A DNA stretch of 59,318 bases from Aureobasidium sp. EXF-3400. Lineage: Eukaryota; Ascomycota; Dothideomycetes; Dothideales; Saccotheciaceae. Under the pieces are notes generated by a model that saw only the letters and a list, made by a program, of their open reading frames with translations, had not been told where the DNA came from and did not search any database. Of this stretch, positions 1 through 11,225 are shown one piece after another. The position numbers were made by a program, and so were the translations under genes. How positions within the stretch are numbered: the stretch's first letter is position 1; each line of letters begins with the position of its first letter. Location of the stretch: the NCBI GenBank assembly GCA_024195585.1, contig SWBL01000323.1, positions 1-59,318 on the forward strand, in the 5' to 3' direction.

Positions 1-230
1 GGGTCTACGCGCATGAAGCGGTCCGACTGGTGGCGGGTGAAGCGCGAAGTGCCTGCAAATCCATCACTGTCAGCGACGGGCTCCCTGTTTCTTCTCTTCG
101 GCGGTCGTGTCTATCGTGGCGGAGCTCTCTGGGTGGGCTGTGGTTGTGGAATTGTGTGCTCGTGGCTCCTCCTTGGACGGGCGGACGTACGCTTCTTGAC
201 GATAGGGACATGCTTCTTTGCGGCAGGCAT
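1..230 (-). CDS. RPL32: 60S ribosomal protein eL32 (Rpl32), 5' part, cut by window edge
   Basis: Structural protein of the large ribosomal subunit. Exon 1 is complement(191..230), starting at the ATG whose reverse complement lies at 228-230 and reading MPAAKKHVPIVKK. Its donor is GTACGT. The acceptor is a TTTGCAG next to base 52, and exon 2, complement(<1..52), continues R-TSRFTRHQSDRFMRV, the conserved eL32 N-terminal block rich in basic residues and ending in the HQSDR motif. The 138-nt intron sits after 13 codons, an early position often seen for introns in fungal ribosomal protein genes. The rest of the gene lies to the left of the window. Recognition rests on about 30 residues, but the match to the family start is close, so I am fairly sure. 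Confidence 0.85.
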
Positions 231-875
231 CTTTACGAAAAATCGAGGTCAGTGATGCTGTTTGTGTGGTAGAGCGAGCGAGAGGTATATCGTACTGTGT
301 CGGATTGGGCGAGTTGTCGTTGGTCGCTGGTCGAGTCGTCGTTCAATCTCAGAGTGTGTGAATTTTCCACATCGCACTTTCCTCGCTTAGCGTTGTGGCC
401 AGCCCCACTTATTTCCGCTTTAGGCAGACCCTTCTGCCCTCCTTCCCTTCATCACCTCTGCATGCTCGACATCTTTCATTTTCTACTTGACAATTTTATG
501 TAACCAAACTGCTGATGAAAGTCATTCTGAATTTACTTGTTTATCTTCGATGTCAAATCTGCAAGTTGAGATAGCATTATTGGTCTTCGAAAATTATGCA
601 GTGCTATACATTAGGTTAACGGATGCATTTATCGACCATGCCGCTACTGCACCCATCCCTTTGCACAGGCTTGTTGGTTGATACAGAGAAGTGATGGTAG
701 TGATGCGAGTCGCACCGTGTCATAAATATCGTAATTGAGCTAACTAGAGACCGAAATAATATCATCGTTGAACGTCTGTGATCCGGCCAACCATGGCCGT
801 ATACCCCTAATGAGTACAGAATATGCATCCAAACGCCTCGCTAAGAAAACATGTTCTCCTTCAATGAATGCCATC
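231..875. other. Intergenic: eL32 promoter side and deubiquitinase 3' flank
   Basis: No gene seen. The left part must hold the eL32 promoter and leader, read leftwards. The right part holds the 3' UTR of the deubiquitinase gene, which also reads leftwards and stops at 876. Bases 480-760 are distinctly AT-richer than the flanks, as expected of non-coding DNA. Open frames here are short and without family resemblance. Confidence 0.5.
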
Positions 876-2882
876 TCATGTCGCAGTGACCGTCTGGAGC
901 GCTTGAGAGAATCCTGATGACCTGCGCCGACCCTTATTACCCGCCGTCCGCATCTTATGTGGCGTCGATACCTTCTTAACATTCGGCGGTGGCAATGGTG
1001 TTTGTTCCACTTTTGGCTCTGGCGAAGGTGGCTCAATAGACTGCTGCGGAGCAACTTTGCTCTCCTCCATTATCGCCACAGGTTGTTTGGGTAGTTGCTC
1101 GTTTTGTAGACTAGGTGTAGTGTCGCTCGCGGTCTCTTCTTGGTGCGCCATCTGCGTGTTTTGTGCTAAAGGTTCAGGGACAGGAACATCCACACGTTCG
1201 TAAAAGAGCATGAAAACACCGCCTTGTCCGAGAACATGGTCTTCGCTGACTGCAGATACATCATCATCACTGAGTCGCCACCACTTCGTAGGGGTATGCT
1301 TCGACAAAGTATCGTTGTCACTGTCTTGAACATGTTCTGGATGCTCGCGATAGCAGATATAATGACCGTTCTCATGGCGACCGTAGTGAGTAACAGCAGC
1401 TCGAAGGATGTACTCAGACCTTGCATCCTTGCCGGAGGCTCCGATCATTGACCTTGAAGGGTTCATGCGCCATTCTTCTTGGTCGCCAGCATTCCTAGTA
1501 GTGCCCAGGCACCACGGCCCCAGATTGAGTGTCTTGGGATATGTAACCTCGGCAAGATTCTTGTTCTGGGCACCTGTGTACTCGTCGAAGACGCTTCGGT
1601 TCACATGTATCACCAAGCACTGCGGCGCTCTAGCAACTACAGCTTGGCGAGTTTTGGTACTAGATACCCGGGACTTCTTGGGAATCTGACACTTCTTGTT
1701 GAGTGTATCATCTGAAACGTCACCGTCTGCCAGCGCTTGCTCTACAGCCTGCAACCTCTGGACAATCATAGCACGAAGCTCAGGAGGTAGAGAGGCTGAA
1801 GATGCTGCTGCTGCTGAGTGGTCATTCGAGCCGTCCGATTCTGTCGTCATATTCTCGAGCTGTGACTTGGTACGGATTAACGTGCATCTTGCGCATTCCA
1901 CACCAGTAATCTCTTCCAGACTTGTATATTCGTTCAAGCAATCTTCGACCCTGTAACTGTAGTTTCGACCGAGCGGTACGGTAATACAGTTGAAGGGGAT
2001 CATGGAAAGGCCTTCGGAGAAACTACAACTGGTGCATGCAACACGTTGAGCAAGGAAACCATCGAGGGGATTGCGTCGTTGTGCGGCTAAAGTCTGATTT
2101 TCCGAACCAGACGCCTTGGCAGTATCGAGTGAGCCAACTTCTTGTAGTCCCGAAGTGCCTGGTGCAGTCTTGAAAGCTTTGGTCGTCTCTTTCTCCATGT
2201 CGTCCATAATCTTTGAGAAATATTCTTGAGCATCCTGCTGCTGCCAGCTGCTCATAGACTTCAGCTTGGCGGGAGTCCAGATGCGGCAGCCATTGTTGGA
2301 AGGGTCATTCAGTTTTGCCATAAGATCATGCAAGGAACCGACAGTTGTTGAAGTATCCTCAGACTTGGTTGCATCAGATTGTTCCAGGTAAGTAGTCAAA
2401 GACTTCAGCGCAGACAGTCCTTGCAGAACACTGTTCTGGTAGCATGAATTGTCCCAGTTTCCAAGTCCTGGTGGAGCATCCGATTTGGAACCAAGACCAC
2501 CGAGCCAACTAGCTCTTCTCAATGAGTTTGCGCCTGGAAGTATGGCAGCCGGACCAGACCCTAGACCAAAGATCCTTCTCATTGCTTCGCTCTTGAGGAC
2601 GTAGTTGTCGCTGTTGGACGAAGATGTGGTGGAATCGTCGTATAAAGAAGGGTTCTTTCGTTTGTCGACAGCAAGGACGAGAGCAGTGGGAGTGAGCAGG
2701 ACTAAGGCATTCCAGACAAGACCGGCGAGGGTAGACGGGAGAGCGAAGGTATAAGCGCAGTAGACTATAGCTATGCCGGCAGCAATCCAGGCACCTTTCG
2801 GAGAGGCGAGCAGACGGTCAAGGGCTGAAGGGTCGTTGCGATACGAGTAGGAGGCGTGTGAATAAGTGTATGAGGCGCTCAT
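876..2882 (-). CDS. Membrane-anchored ubiquitin carboxyl-terminal hydrolase, Ubp1/Ubp16-like
   Basis: Cysteine protease that removes ubiquitin from proteins. Single exon, 668 aa from the ATG at 2882; the open frame reaches 2924 only through a TTG. Two adjacent hydrophobic stretches at about residues 31-49 and 52-72 should anchor it in a membrane. The USP core begins GLGNWDNSCYQNSVLQ with catalytic Cys147. The insertion between GN and the Cys box differs from the usual GLxNLGNTCYMNS but resembles the Ubp1/Ubp16/USP30 group. Two CxxC pairs (CTSC, CARC) mark the finger. The His box YGRHENGHYICY places the catalytic His near residue 507, followed by WWRLSDDDV. The C-terminus is Pro/Glu-rich and then basic. 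The anchor suggests an ER or outer mitochondrial membrane protein; which one cannot be told here. Confidence 0.88.
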   Translation of the reverse strand: MSASYTYSHASYSYRNDPSALDRLLASPKGAWIAAGIAIVYCAYTFALPSTLAGLVWNALVLLTPTALVLAVDKRKNPSLYDDSTTSSSNSDNYVLKSEAMRRIFGLGSGPAAILPGANSLRRASWLGGLGSKSDAPPGLGNWDNSCYQNSVLQGLSALKSLTTYLEQSDATKSEDTSTTVGSLHDLMAKLNDPSNNGCRIWTPAKLKSMSSWQQQDAQEYFSKIMDDMEKETTKAFKTAPGTSGLQEVGSLDTAKASGSENQTLAAQRRNPLDGFLAQRVACTSCSFSEGLSMIPFNCITVPLGRNYSYRVEDCLNEYTSLEEITGVECARCTLIRTKSQLENMTTESDGSNDHSAAAASSASLPPELRAMIVQRLQAVEQALADGDVSDDTLNKKCQIPKKSRVSSTKTRQAVVARAPQCLVIHVNRSVFDEYTGAQNKNLAEVTYPKTLNLGPWCLGTTRNAGDQEEWRMNPSRSMIGASGKDARSEYILRAAVTHYGRHENGHYICYREHPEHVQDSDNDTLSKHTPTKWWRLSDDDVSAVSEDHVLGQGGVFMLFYERVDVPVPEPLAQNTQMAHQEETASDTTPSLQNEQLPKQPVAIMEESKVAPQQSIEPPSPEPKVEQTPLPPPNVKKVSTPHKMRTAGNKGRRRSSGFSQALQTVTAT

Positions 2883-3198
2883 GATGCGCCTGAGTCGTGT
2901 TTCAGTGCAGCTGGCAGTGGGCAACGGTGATGAGGATGGTGCAGCATGGATTGTTGTCTCAAGGACGAGGCAGGGCGGCGACGGAAGACAGGATTCGGTT
3001 GGGTTCGATCAAAAGTCAGCAAGAGAGCGTGCTTGGGTTCATGTTGCGACAAGCTCCAGGGTCCAGACTCCACCCGCGACGTTGCACACCCTGTCCATCC
3101 GCCCTCACCGCCTTTGGCATGACGCTGGCAGAAGTAACATTTTCTGAATTGTTATTTCCTGTCACATCAGTTAAACGTGCATACACAAACAATACAAT
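2883..3198. promoter_or_regulatory. Divergent promoter region, deubiquitinase / Alb1
   Basis: 316 bp separate the two start codons, so both genes must draw their promoters from this stretch. No clear TATA box or named factor site stands out. The only open frames are short overlapping ones. Confidence 0.45.
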
Positions 3199-3866
3199 AT
3201 GGCCAAAGCAACCAAAGCAAAGGCTCGTCGTAAGTAACGCCCGCCGAACTTGTGCCATCATCTCGTTAACACGACGACAGCCGTTTCTGCTCGCTCTCGC
3301 GCCGCTCGCCGTGAAGCATCACCGGGAATTGACCTCGACAAGTCCATCACTTCAGAAAAGACCACAAAGGAATCCCTCGATTACTACCCTGGAGCACACG
3401 ATGCTGGAATCTCGAAAAAGAAAAAGCAGAAGCCCATGACCCGCGCCCAGCGCATGCGTAGAGAGAAGGGCTTAGAGCGTGCCGAAATGAACATGGATGT
3501 TCTGCACACAAAGAAGGCCAAGAGCTTCGTCAGAGCGAGGAGGATCGACGACCGTAGAGTGCGTGCTTTGCAACATACTCAAAATATTATGACAGGTCTG
3601 ACCATACACAGGTGAACTGGGAGAACATCAACGACAAGAACAACCGCTTCGTTCAGCCTAAAGCGGCCAAGGGCTCCAAAGCTGTCGACATGGATGCTAA
3701 CTCTAGCGATGAAGAACACCCTGGCAGGGCTTCCGTCTTCGCTATGCCTGGCGACGAATGGGAAGACGAAGATGAGCAAGTAGAGCAGAATATGGATGCA
3801 CCAAATACTGCCGACCCTGTCAGCAATGCTGCTAACAACAACGACGACGATGATGAGATCCTGTAG
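3199..3866 (+). CDS. ALB1: Ribosome biogenesis protein Alb1
   Basis: Small basic shuttling factor that partners Arx1 on pre-60S particles during export and recycling. Model: join(3199..3229, 3281..3558, 3612..3866), 187 aa. Exon 1 gives MAKATKAKAR; the join restores SARSRAARREASPGID, the hallmark Alb1 opening. Next come a KKKKQKPMTRAQRMRREKGL basic block and, across intron 2, RRIDDRR-VNWENIN, matching the family ending 'ERRKPWEELN'. The tail is acidic (DEWEDEDEQ, NNNDDDDEIL). Both introns are about 50 nt, with donors GTAAGT and GTGCGT and CAG acceptors, and frames join cleanly. It lies near another ribosome gene, eL32, but with no sign of shared control. Confidence 0.85.
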
Positions 3867-4568
3867 AGCCGGACGCTCCCGACCAAATCCTTATCTCAAT
3901 GCCACCTCTCGAACCTACTTCTAGCGGAGTCGCTTTTCAGCAAGGTCTGAAGAGCTCAAGTACTTTGTCCTGCCAAAGCACGCTGCAATAGCGTTGTACA
4001 CCGGGCTAGTCAGTCCACGAGCATCTCGCGTCGTAAAGCAGCATTGTGTTGTCAGAAGCGGATAATGCTCGAACGCAGTATGGTCTCGAGACCACGGTCA
4101 GACCACTACGTCCTTCCTGCTTGGCCAGGTTGACCCCGACATTTCGAAGGTGCCGCGAACAAGCGTTATGTATCAAAAGCTTGTACCGCGATGCCAATCT
4201 AATGATCAGAATCTTCAGGCTTTCTCTCTTGAAAGACCAGAGCCTAGCCTTGTTTCAATCTCAATATACCATTTGTATGATTTGAGAAGATGTTGTTGGA
4301 ATGCATGTGACTTCATTGTATACAAGTGAGTGCCGAGTGCAAACCCATTCGGTTCGGTGCGGTTATTCGGTTCGATCGGCGCGGCGACACATCCTGGCCG
4401 TGCGCCCGACGTAAGCAACTGTCGTGCATCTTGCAATCTCTATTGTTATTTTGATCCCACCTCTCGTGCTCCTGGTTCTGCTTACGTTCAGATCATGAGA
4501 GCATGCGCCTGAGAATTCAACACTTCATCATAGCAGAGCCATTCGCTTGAGCTGTGCCGGTACCTACA
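3867..4568. other. Intergenic: Alb1 3' flank and FUSC/DUF2421 promoter
   Basis: No gene seen. It holds the Alb1 3' UTR and the promoter and leader of the next gene. Bases 4350-4385 contain repeated GGTTCG words (cggttcggtgcggttattcg). I tested these as a tRNA B box and dropped the idea, because no A box or acceptor stem fits. Confidence 0.5.
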
Positions 4569-7500
4569 ATGTCTTCTACTTTGCCGTCTTTGCAGAACCC
4601 GCCACCAACAGATGCGCCAAGATTGAATGCCAATCCAGAAAAACCTCTTGACAATGAAGGTGCTGGAGAGCCTCAAAAGGCAAAAAAGCCTAGTTTTAAA
4701 CAAAGAGCTGCGAAACTATGGTCAAAAACTATGCTGGATCTGCCGACGATGAAAATGATGGCAAAGTGAGTTTTCTACAATCAGCATGAGGATTCCATAG
4801 ACCTGACACAGTCTAGGGGCGGGCTTGCGCCGACCATCAGTTTGGCCGCATATCAAGCCACTGGCTTTGCTGATATTTTCACCACATTAGGATACCTCGT
4901 TGCTATTATGTCGATATTGAGTTTTCCAATTATGCCCAGAGCCAAGTTCTTACAAACCTGGTTCTTGAATATGTTGGCTGTCTGTTTCGCCGCATGTATT
5001 GCACTTCTAGCTATATATTGTACCGTCCAGGCTAGACTTCACACCGAGAAGGCCGTACGTACAGGAGGGCCTGACACAGGTGGAACACCTGCACCGGGTG
5101 CACCCACATCCACTTACAACTCTTCTGCTGCAGCGGTCAGTGGTATCTGGCTATTCTTCGAGATCTGGATCATCAATACCACGCGAGCGAAGATCCCTCA
5201 GGCCAAGATTCCATGCGTCTCTGCAATAATCTTCGCAAATGTAAGCATGGTATATGCTCCTCAGTTTGCAACCATGGCAGCAGGATTGTCTTTCGTCAAA
5301 CGACTCCTCGAGGCTTTCTTTATGGGGTTCGCCATCGGAGGAGGCGTCGCTCTGTTCATCTTCCCAGTAACTATGCGAGCAGTCGTCTTCAAAGAGTTTA
5401 CAGGATATATCATGCTGTTACGCAAGATGACCAAAGTTAACCTCGCATATCTCCAGAGTCTTGAGGAAGGAGATATGTTTTTCGGAAGGAGCGACACCAA
5501 CATTCCAGAGAAGCCAAAGCGAACCTCAGAAGCCCAAGCTATTAAGGATACACTTGCAGGACTCTCTGCTTTGCACGGAAAACTCTCTCTTGATTTGACC
5601 TTCGCTAAAAGAGAGATTGCCATCGGTCGACTTGGTCCTGATGATCTCCAAGAGATTTTCAGACGATTACGAGGATTGATGCTTCCTGTCATTGGCTTAA
5701 GCAGTGTGATTGATGTGTTCGAAAGAATTGCCGAGGACAAGAATTGGAACCATCCTGCCCCAAACAAACCACTCGAAGAACTCGACGATCCCAACGAGAG
5801 GAGCCGAATGGAGGCTGTCGCAGATTGGCATGCTATCTTCAAGACGATGCGCGAACCATTTGCCCGAATTGTCGGCGATATTGATGAAGGTTTCGAGCAC
5901 GTACTGATCACTTTGCAACTGATCAAGCCGCCGAAAAGAGAGGCAGATTCTGAAGCTGAAGGCGATCGACCCCACCCTGGAGAAAAAAACTTCCAGGCTT
6001 ACCATTTCAAACGAGTCAACGAATATCATAGCGAGAAGCGTAAACTTCTGAGACGCTGGTGTGAGCTTAGGGGCTTCTCACTGCCCGAAAACTTCTTTGA
6101 GAACGCACAGGACGCAAAATACACCGCGCCTGATTGGTACCGCAGTGTTACGAACAGTGATGAGCGTCAGAAGTACAGAGCTCGACTCTTCATCGTTCTG
6201 TACATGGATTATCTGTTGGACTCGATAGCCATGACCGTTCATGATTTCGTCAAGTACGCTGATGCAAAAGTTGAAAGTGGTAAGCTGAGCCGCAAGAGGC
6301 TCATTGTACCTGGTATCAAGCGCTTGAGAAAGTGGTTTAGGTCAATTTACAGCCAAAAGCAAGATGCTTACACAGACGAACAGCACGGCATGGATCAGGG
6401 TGGTAGCCAAGCTTCGAACGTATACCTCGGCGACGCTTACAGCAAGCGTAAAGACCCGGAGCACCTGCCTCCCAGCAACGCTTGGCAGAAGTTTGGCGAT
6501 CGAGTCCGTGGCATCGCTCATTTCCTTCGCTCGCCAGCATCTTCATTTGGATTCCGAGCCGCTTGTGCCACCATGTGTCTTGCCATCATCGCCTTCCTGC
6601 ACGATACTCAGGCCTTTTACGTCAGACAGCGATTGTTCTGGGCTCAGATCATGGTAGGTTTGGCTATGTCTCCTTCTGCTGGAGACAGTATGTTCAGTTT
6701 TATGCTCCGCATTGTTGGCACTTCCTCCGCCATGGTTGCGAGCTTCATTATCTGGTACATCGTCGACGGACACACTGCTGGAGTAATTGTCTTCTTCTGG
6801 TTCTTTGCTTCATGGGGCTTCTTCATCGTTTTGAAATTTCCTCGCTTCATTCCTGTTGGTTTGATCTTTTCTGTAACATGCAGTCTGATCATTGGATACG
6901 AGTTGCAAGTCAGAAAGATTGGCGTGGAGGTTGCGACGACGAATGGCCAGGCATACTACCCTATCTATGAGCTGGCTCCTTATCGTCTTGCTTGTGTCAG
7001 TGCTGGTATTTTCGTGGCCTGGGTGTGGACAATCTTTCCTTATCCCATCTCAGAACACTCGGAGCTTCGCCGAGACCTCGGTTCGTCTTTGTACTTGCTC
7101 GCCAACTACTATTCAGTCGTGGTCGAGACTGTCAAATTCCGCGTCAGAGGCGATTATCAAGTGTTGAACGCTTTAGACGAAGGACATAATCCAGCCAAGA
7201 AGCTCGAAAAGATCCGACAGACTGTATTCTCAAAGTCTGTACTTCTGCTACAAGGTCTGCGTACACATTCAGGCTTCCTCAAATTCGAGGTGCCAATTGG
7301 TGGCCGCTTCCCTCGCAACAACTACGACAGGATCATCAACCGCATCCAAGATATTCTCAACTTCGCCTCTTTGCTTAGCTACGCATCCCAGACCTTCTCC
7401 GACATGCGCAATCCAGGCGAAGACGGTTCAGAATCACAGTGGTTGAACGACTTCCGTCGCCTGTTGAAGGAAGCAGACGTCACCAGCAAAGAATTCACAA

Positions 7501-7853
7501 CCCTGCTTTCGCTTCTCTCGGCCTCGGTAGCTAGCGGACAACCCCTGCCACCATATCTCCAACACCCCGAACCTTACCGTCTGAGCGCCAAGCTGGAAGG
7601 TCTAGACTCGAACATTCTTTCCGTAAGACACATGGCCGAGCCAGGCTTTGCAGCGTTTGCAGTCATGCAGATCTCGACAAAATGTATTGGAGACGATATC
7701 AAGGCGTTGTTGGCTGACATCAAGGAGTTGGTTGGCGAGCTTGACTTTTCGTTCCATGTTATTAGTACGCAAGATGGTTCGGTGAGTAGTTCGCAGACAT
7801 CGCAAGACACGTTGATCAGGGAGGAGAGTCAGAATCGACAAAAGGCTGATTGA
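4569..7853 (+). CDS. FUSC/ArAE-family membrane transporter with DUF2421 (Brefeldin A sensitivity-related)
   Basis: Large integral membrane protein of the fungal 'ER transporter 6TM N-terminal' plus DUF2421 family, distantly related to bacterial aromatic-acid exporters (FUSC). Model: join(4569..4765, 4817..7853), 1077 aa; the start is the first ATG (MSSTLPSLQ) and a 51-nt intron follows codon 66. A first hydrophobic block lies at about residues 75-195 (GYLVAIMSILSFPIMP, AACIALLAIY, ending in FMGFAIGGGVALFIFP). A long cytosolic middle follows, then a second block at about 645-815 with several helices, and a soluble C-terminal DUF2421 region. This two-bundle plan is that of the family. Substrate is unknown; yeast relatives have been tied to brefeldin A sensitivity only by phenotype. 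Confidence 0.82.
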
Positions 7854-7991
7854 TGTTGATGTGTTGTTCATGAGATGTATATAATGAATGCTGCTTACTA
7901 CTTTTAATCAAATCCTACTGTGTTGCTTTCCTTTCTTCCTTGTCTTCCTGTGCGAGAGATCCTGCGGTCTGCTCAGCCCTCGCCTCAAGTT

Positions 7992-9273
7992 TCAATCCAG
8001 CACAAGATGCATAAGAGCACGACTGGCGCCAACGAAGCGCAGGTACGCCAGCTTCTTCTCATGTAAAAATATGTCTGCAGAGAACGGAATACCGTACAGC
8101 TCTAACAAAGCACTTGTCTTCTCATCTGCATTTGACATTTGTCAGTATTGCGCTGAATAAAAGGGAGAAGCAACATGCAACGTACCATCTAGATCTTTGA
8201 TGTCTTGACCCGTAACAGGCACGGTCACTTCTTCTTCAGCCTTTCCATCCGGCAGTGGAAGCATCTCAAGCCCATCTTCAAGGGTGGAATGTTCGTGATT
8301 GATGCCGCGGTTTTCTTGACGGACACTACACAAATAGGCGAGAACGTTAGCCAAATATCCTACTACCTTAATCTTGTTGGAGTGGGAACTGCAACTAAAC
8401 GTACCGTTCCACTTCGTCTTCCTCACCACTCTTGAAACCTCTTCTCAAGAACTCACGCATGGCTTCGCAATCTCTTGAGACACGCTCTACGAAACTGAGC
8501 ATGCCTAGAACAGCAGTGCCGATATCACTTCTTGCGCCAAAAGCCAAAGAGTCAAGATCCATCAACTCTGCAGGCATAGCAGTGGTTCTTGCTCCAGTAG
8601 GAATGGCACTGTAGTCGATAAGCTGCGGCGAAGACAATGGATCAATGTCGAAATTCTGCATCGCCAGTTGAGGAACAGCGGTAGGTAAGAACATTTTCTG
8701 AGGCGCGCTTGTAGGTCCAGGGTGGGAAGTCTGCTGTTGCTGAGAGAACACGGGCTGTGTATGACTTCTCTTGACTGGCATTCTTTCTCCTCCACCCATT
8801 GGATATGGTGACTGCCTCTGCATCTGTCTCCTTTGGGCTGCAGCTGCTTTCTTCAGCCACTTCTTGTTCGAGCTACCGCTTCCCTGACCAGCGCCCATCG
8901 AGTCACCCAATGGTGTGCCGCCACGATGGAACACCATAGCAGGAGGTGGCTGCACAATTTCAGACATCAGATCCTCGGGAGGAACGGAGACACTACGACG
9001 ATGACCGAGCATTTGATGGCGCATGGGCTCGTAAGGGTGAGGAGACAGATCCGAGTCGAAAATGACAGGGTTAGATGGCTGAGGACTGAAGACTGTGTAA
9101 TCGAAGGGCGAGAGTGGTTGTTCGTTACTGAGTATAGGCGTGTTCTGGGGAGAGCTGAGCAGACGGGGGTCGATGCCGCCATAAGGGGGTTTGTCTGAAA
9201 AGTCGCTGTACTGTTGAAGGGAGTAGTTTTCCATGTCGTTGGAGTAGAGGCCGTCGTCCATTGGTGTAGACAT
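7992..9273 (-). CDS. Uncharacterised Q/P-rich protein with ordered C-terminal tail
   Basis: Not recognised. Model: complement(join(7992..8125, 8186..8325, 8405..9273)), 380 aa, starting at MSTPMDDGLY; the frame continues upstream to 9543 but without a better start context. Residues 1-230 are low-complexity and Ser/Pro/Gln-rich with a short basic patch (NKKWLKKAAAAQRRQMQRQ), as in many fungal nuclear regulators. From about residue 260 the composition becomes that of a folded or helical segment: DIGTAVLGMLSFVERVSRDC, then after two introns GQDIKDLD-DEKTSALLELYG and the end RFVGASRALMHLVLD. The clean frame through both short introns (donors GTACGT) supports a real gene. A nuclear role is only an inference from composition. 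Confidence 0.6.
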
Positions 9274-10191
9274 TGCTCTCGATGTTAGAGGATGGGAATG
9301 AGTACAGGCTCGACATGATATATGAATTTTCTCAACGTGGTTCTCTGGGCAAATTCCGAATTCTTTGTTCATATTGCTACCATGTATACTTGAGACACGG
9401 CAGTCGCAAGATGTATCCGCGGTTGGCCAGGTCTCGAGACATGCAGCTGAGACTCGGAAGGCTGCACTGATGGTCCGAAATACATTTCCGCGTGGAACTG
9501 CAGTATACTGTATGGATGCCCAACTACGCGAAAGAGCGGTCACCGTGATGCATGCGTCTAAAGGGGTTCAAGAAAAAAGACTTGCTGTGGTAGAATCTAG
9601 AGAGCGTCTCCCGAGTAGCACATAGGTATAAATCGGGAGGGCTTGACTTCAATTTCTTTCGCGCCGTGATCGATGGCTAGAGGACCTACGTTGTGGTATC
9701 CAGAGAAATACTTCGGATCGTACTCATGACGACTGTCTGGGTGCATCTCTTGACGATGGCCGCATGCTTCACTGGCATGTTCTTGCCTAATACTAGCAGG
9801 TATCTATATCACTCTCTAATTTAGCAATAGAGCAAGAGAGTAATATCGCGCTGATTCATGTCTTCGATTACTCGGCCAGTAGTTCAAGAGTCTACCGCTG
9901 TTATTGACTTTGGAAAAGAGCCCTGACGAAGCATGTAAACGAGTATCGATTCTACGAGAGTGGTCGTCGTTGTATCGACGTTTGATGTCAGAAAGGGCGG
10001 AGCCTCGGAGGACAGAAGGCCCGTGCAACACGCCCAAACCGCAACCAGAGACGGTCAAGGAGCACTACCCGGCTTTACTCTACAACCTTTGTCTATCTTC
10101 TCGAACACTCCCTTGACCTTTACATCTTGTCAGAAAGCTCTCTATATTTCTTTTACTAGCAGCTCCGACAGATCCGTACACTCCAACCAAG
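9274..10191. promoter_or_regulatory. Divergent promoter region, Q/P-rich protein / ankyrin protein
   Basis: 918 bp between two outward-facing genes. A TATAAAT word lies at about 9627. No conserved frame was found; the reading frame of the minus gene continues open to 9543 but carries no recognisable domain. Confidence 0.4.
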
Positions 10192-10828
10192 ATGGCAGAC
10201 GAAGTAATCAAACGCCAGATAGTCAGCCCCAAAGCAACTGCTAATATATCTCACTCAGGGTGCCTCATCCCGCGAACTCCTGCTCGAAGCATGCCGCCGC
10301 AACAACACCGATCTCCTTTCGACCGTCTTGTCAGAATTCAAATCTGCCGACGAACTTGCCAACTTCCTCAACACTGCGACTGACGCTCTGGGTTGTGGTG
10401 CCTTGCACATCGGTGCACAGTACGGTGCCTATGAGGTTCTGGATATGCTGCTGGATCAAGAGGGCGTGGAGATTGATGGAGTAGAGAAGAGAGAGGGAGA
10501 CACGTGTTTGCACAAGGCTGTGCGATATGTCAACAGCTTGACCAAGGATGAGTGGGAAGAAGGTCAGGCTATCGTCGACATCTTGATCGATGCTGGTTGC
10601 GATCCTAGGTATGTGGTACAAGTACTACTTGAGTGGACTACAAGGTTGACAAGTGTGTTCAGGATACGCAACAAGGCCAAGCTGCGCCCTGTTGATCTCA
10701 CCGACCCGCGCAACACCGAGCTCAGGAGTCTCTTGCAAAAGGCCGAGTTCACCATGCTGGCTGGTGATGACGTTGTGCAAGAAGATGACGACGATGCTGG
10801 TGCTGGCAGTGCCAGTGACAGCGATTAG
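10192..10828 (+). CDS. Small ankyrin-repeat protein (Yar1-like)
   Basis: About 181 aa. Model: join(10192..10221, 10259..10608, 10663..10828). The first donor is uncertain: GTCAGC at 10222 and GTAATC at 10204 are both in phase, giving MADEVIKRQI- or MADE- before GASSRELLLEACRRNN. Ankyrin units are visible: GCGALHIGAQYGAYEVLDML, then GDTCLHKAVRYV...AIVDILIDAGCDPR, then IRNKAKLRPVDLT. The tail is very acidic (EDDDDAGAGSASDSD). Short ankyrin proteins with acidic tails include Yar1, the chaperone of ribosomal protein uS3, and similar S. pombe proteins. Assignment to Yar1 is plausible but not shown by anything specific. The second intron (GTATGT...TTCAG) is secure. Confidence 0.7.
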
Positions 10829-11225
10829 ACGCATACCTTCTCCTAATGTCAACATCATAGCACTGGAGCATCAGGAGCATCAGGACAGGGAAACCACGAG
10901 CATGACCAGGCGTTTTGGGGGGTGATCCATCTTCTTCATTTGATCTGTGCATAAAAGAAGCCTATAGAAGGACAAGAATAAGGGCTCGGAGCCATTCATA
11001 ACTTTCTGCCGCGATGGCGTTCCTCCTTGGCCACTCATTATAGGTAGCGCGAGAAGCGGACGTGCTTGTCGTGTTCATGCGCGTGGCTGGATGGAATCAG
11101 ATGGCCGGAGTGTATCGTGGCAGTCGTGATAATGCTTTAGAAGCGGCGCTGGGAGCCGCAAGAATAGAGCGGGCGGTATAGCGTTGGTCATGTCGAACGC
11201 AATGGTTCGAGAAATGTGTTGCAGA
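10829..11225. other. Intergenic between convergent genes
   Basis: 397 bp holding the 3' UTRs of the ankyrin gene (from left) and the SF3b5 gene (from right). No gene or repeat seen. Confidence 0.5.

Noticed and set aside
5..211. Minus-strand open frame of 68 aa at the left edge
   Set aside because: It covers the eL32 intron and exons in the wrong frame; the spliced eL32 model explains the sequence better.
4350..4385. GGTTCG-rich stretch as a tRNA B box
   Set aside because: No matching A box, acceptor stem or anticodon loop at the right spacing.
5261..5926. 221-aa frame antisense to the FUSC/DUF2421 gene
   Set aside because: Shadow frame inside a long conserved coding region; composition is Ser/Arg-rich as expected from antisense reading.
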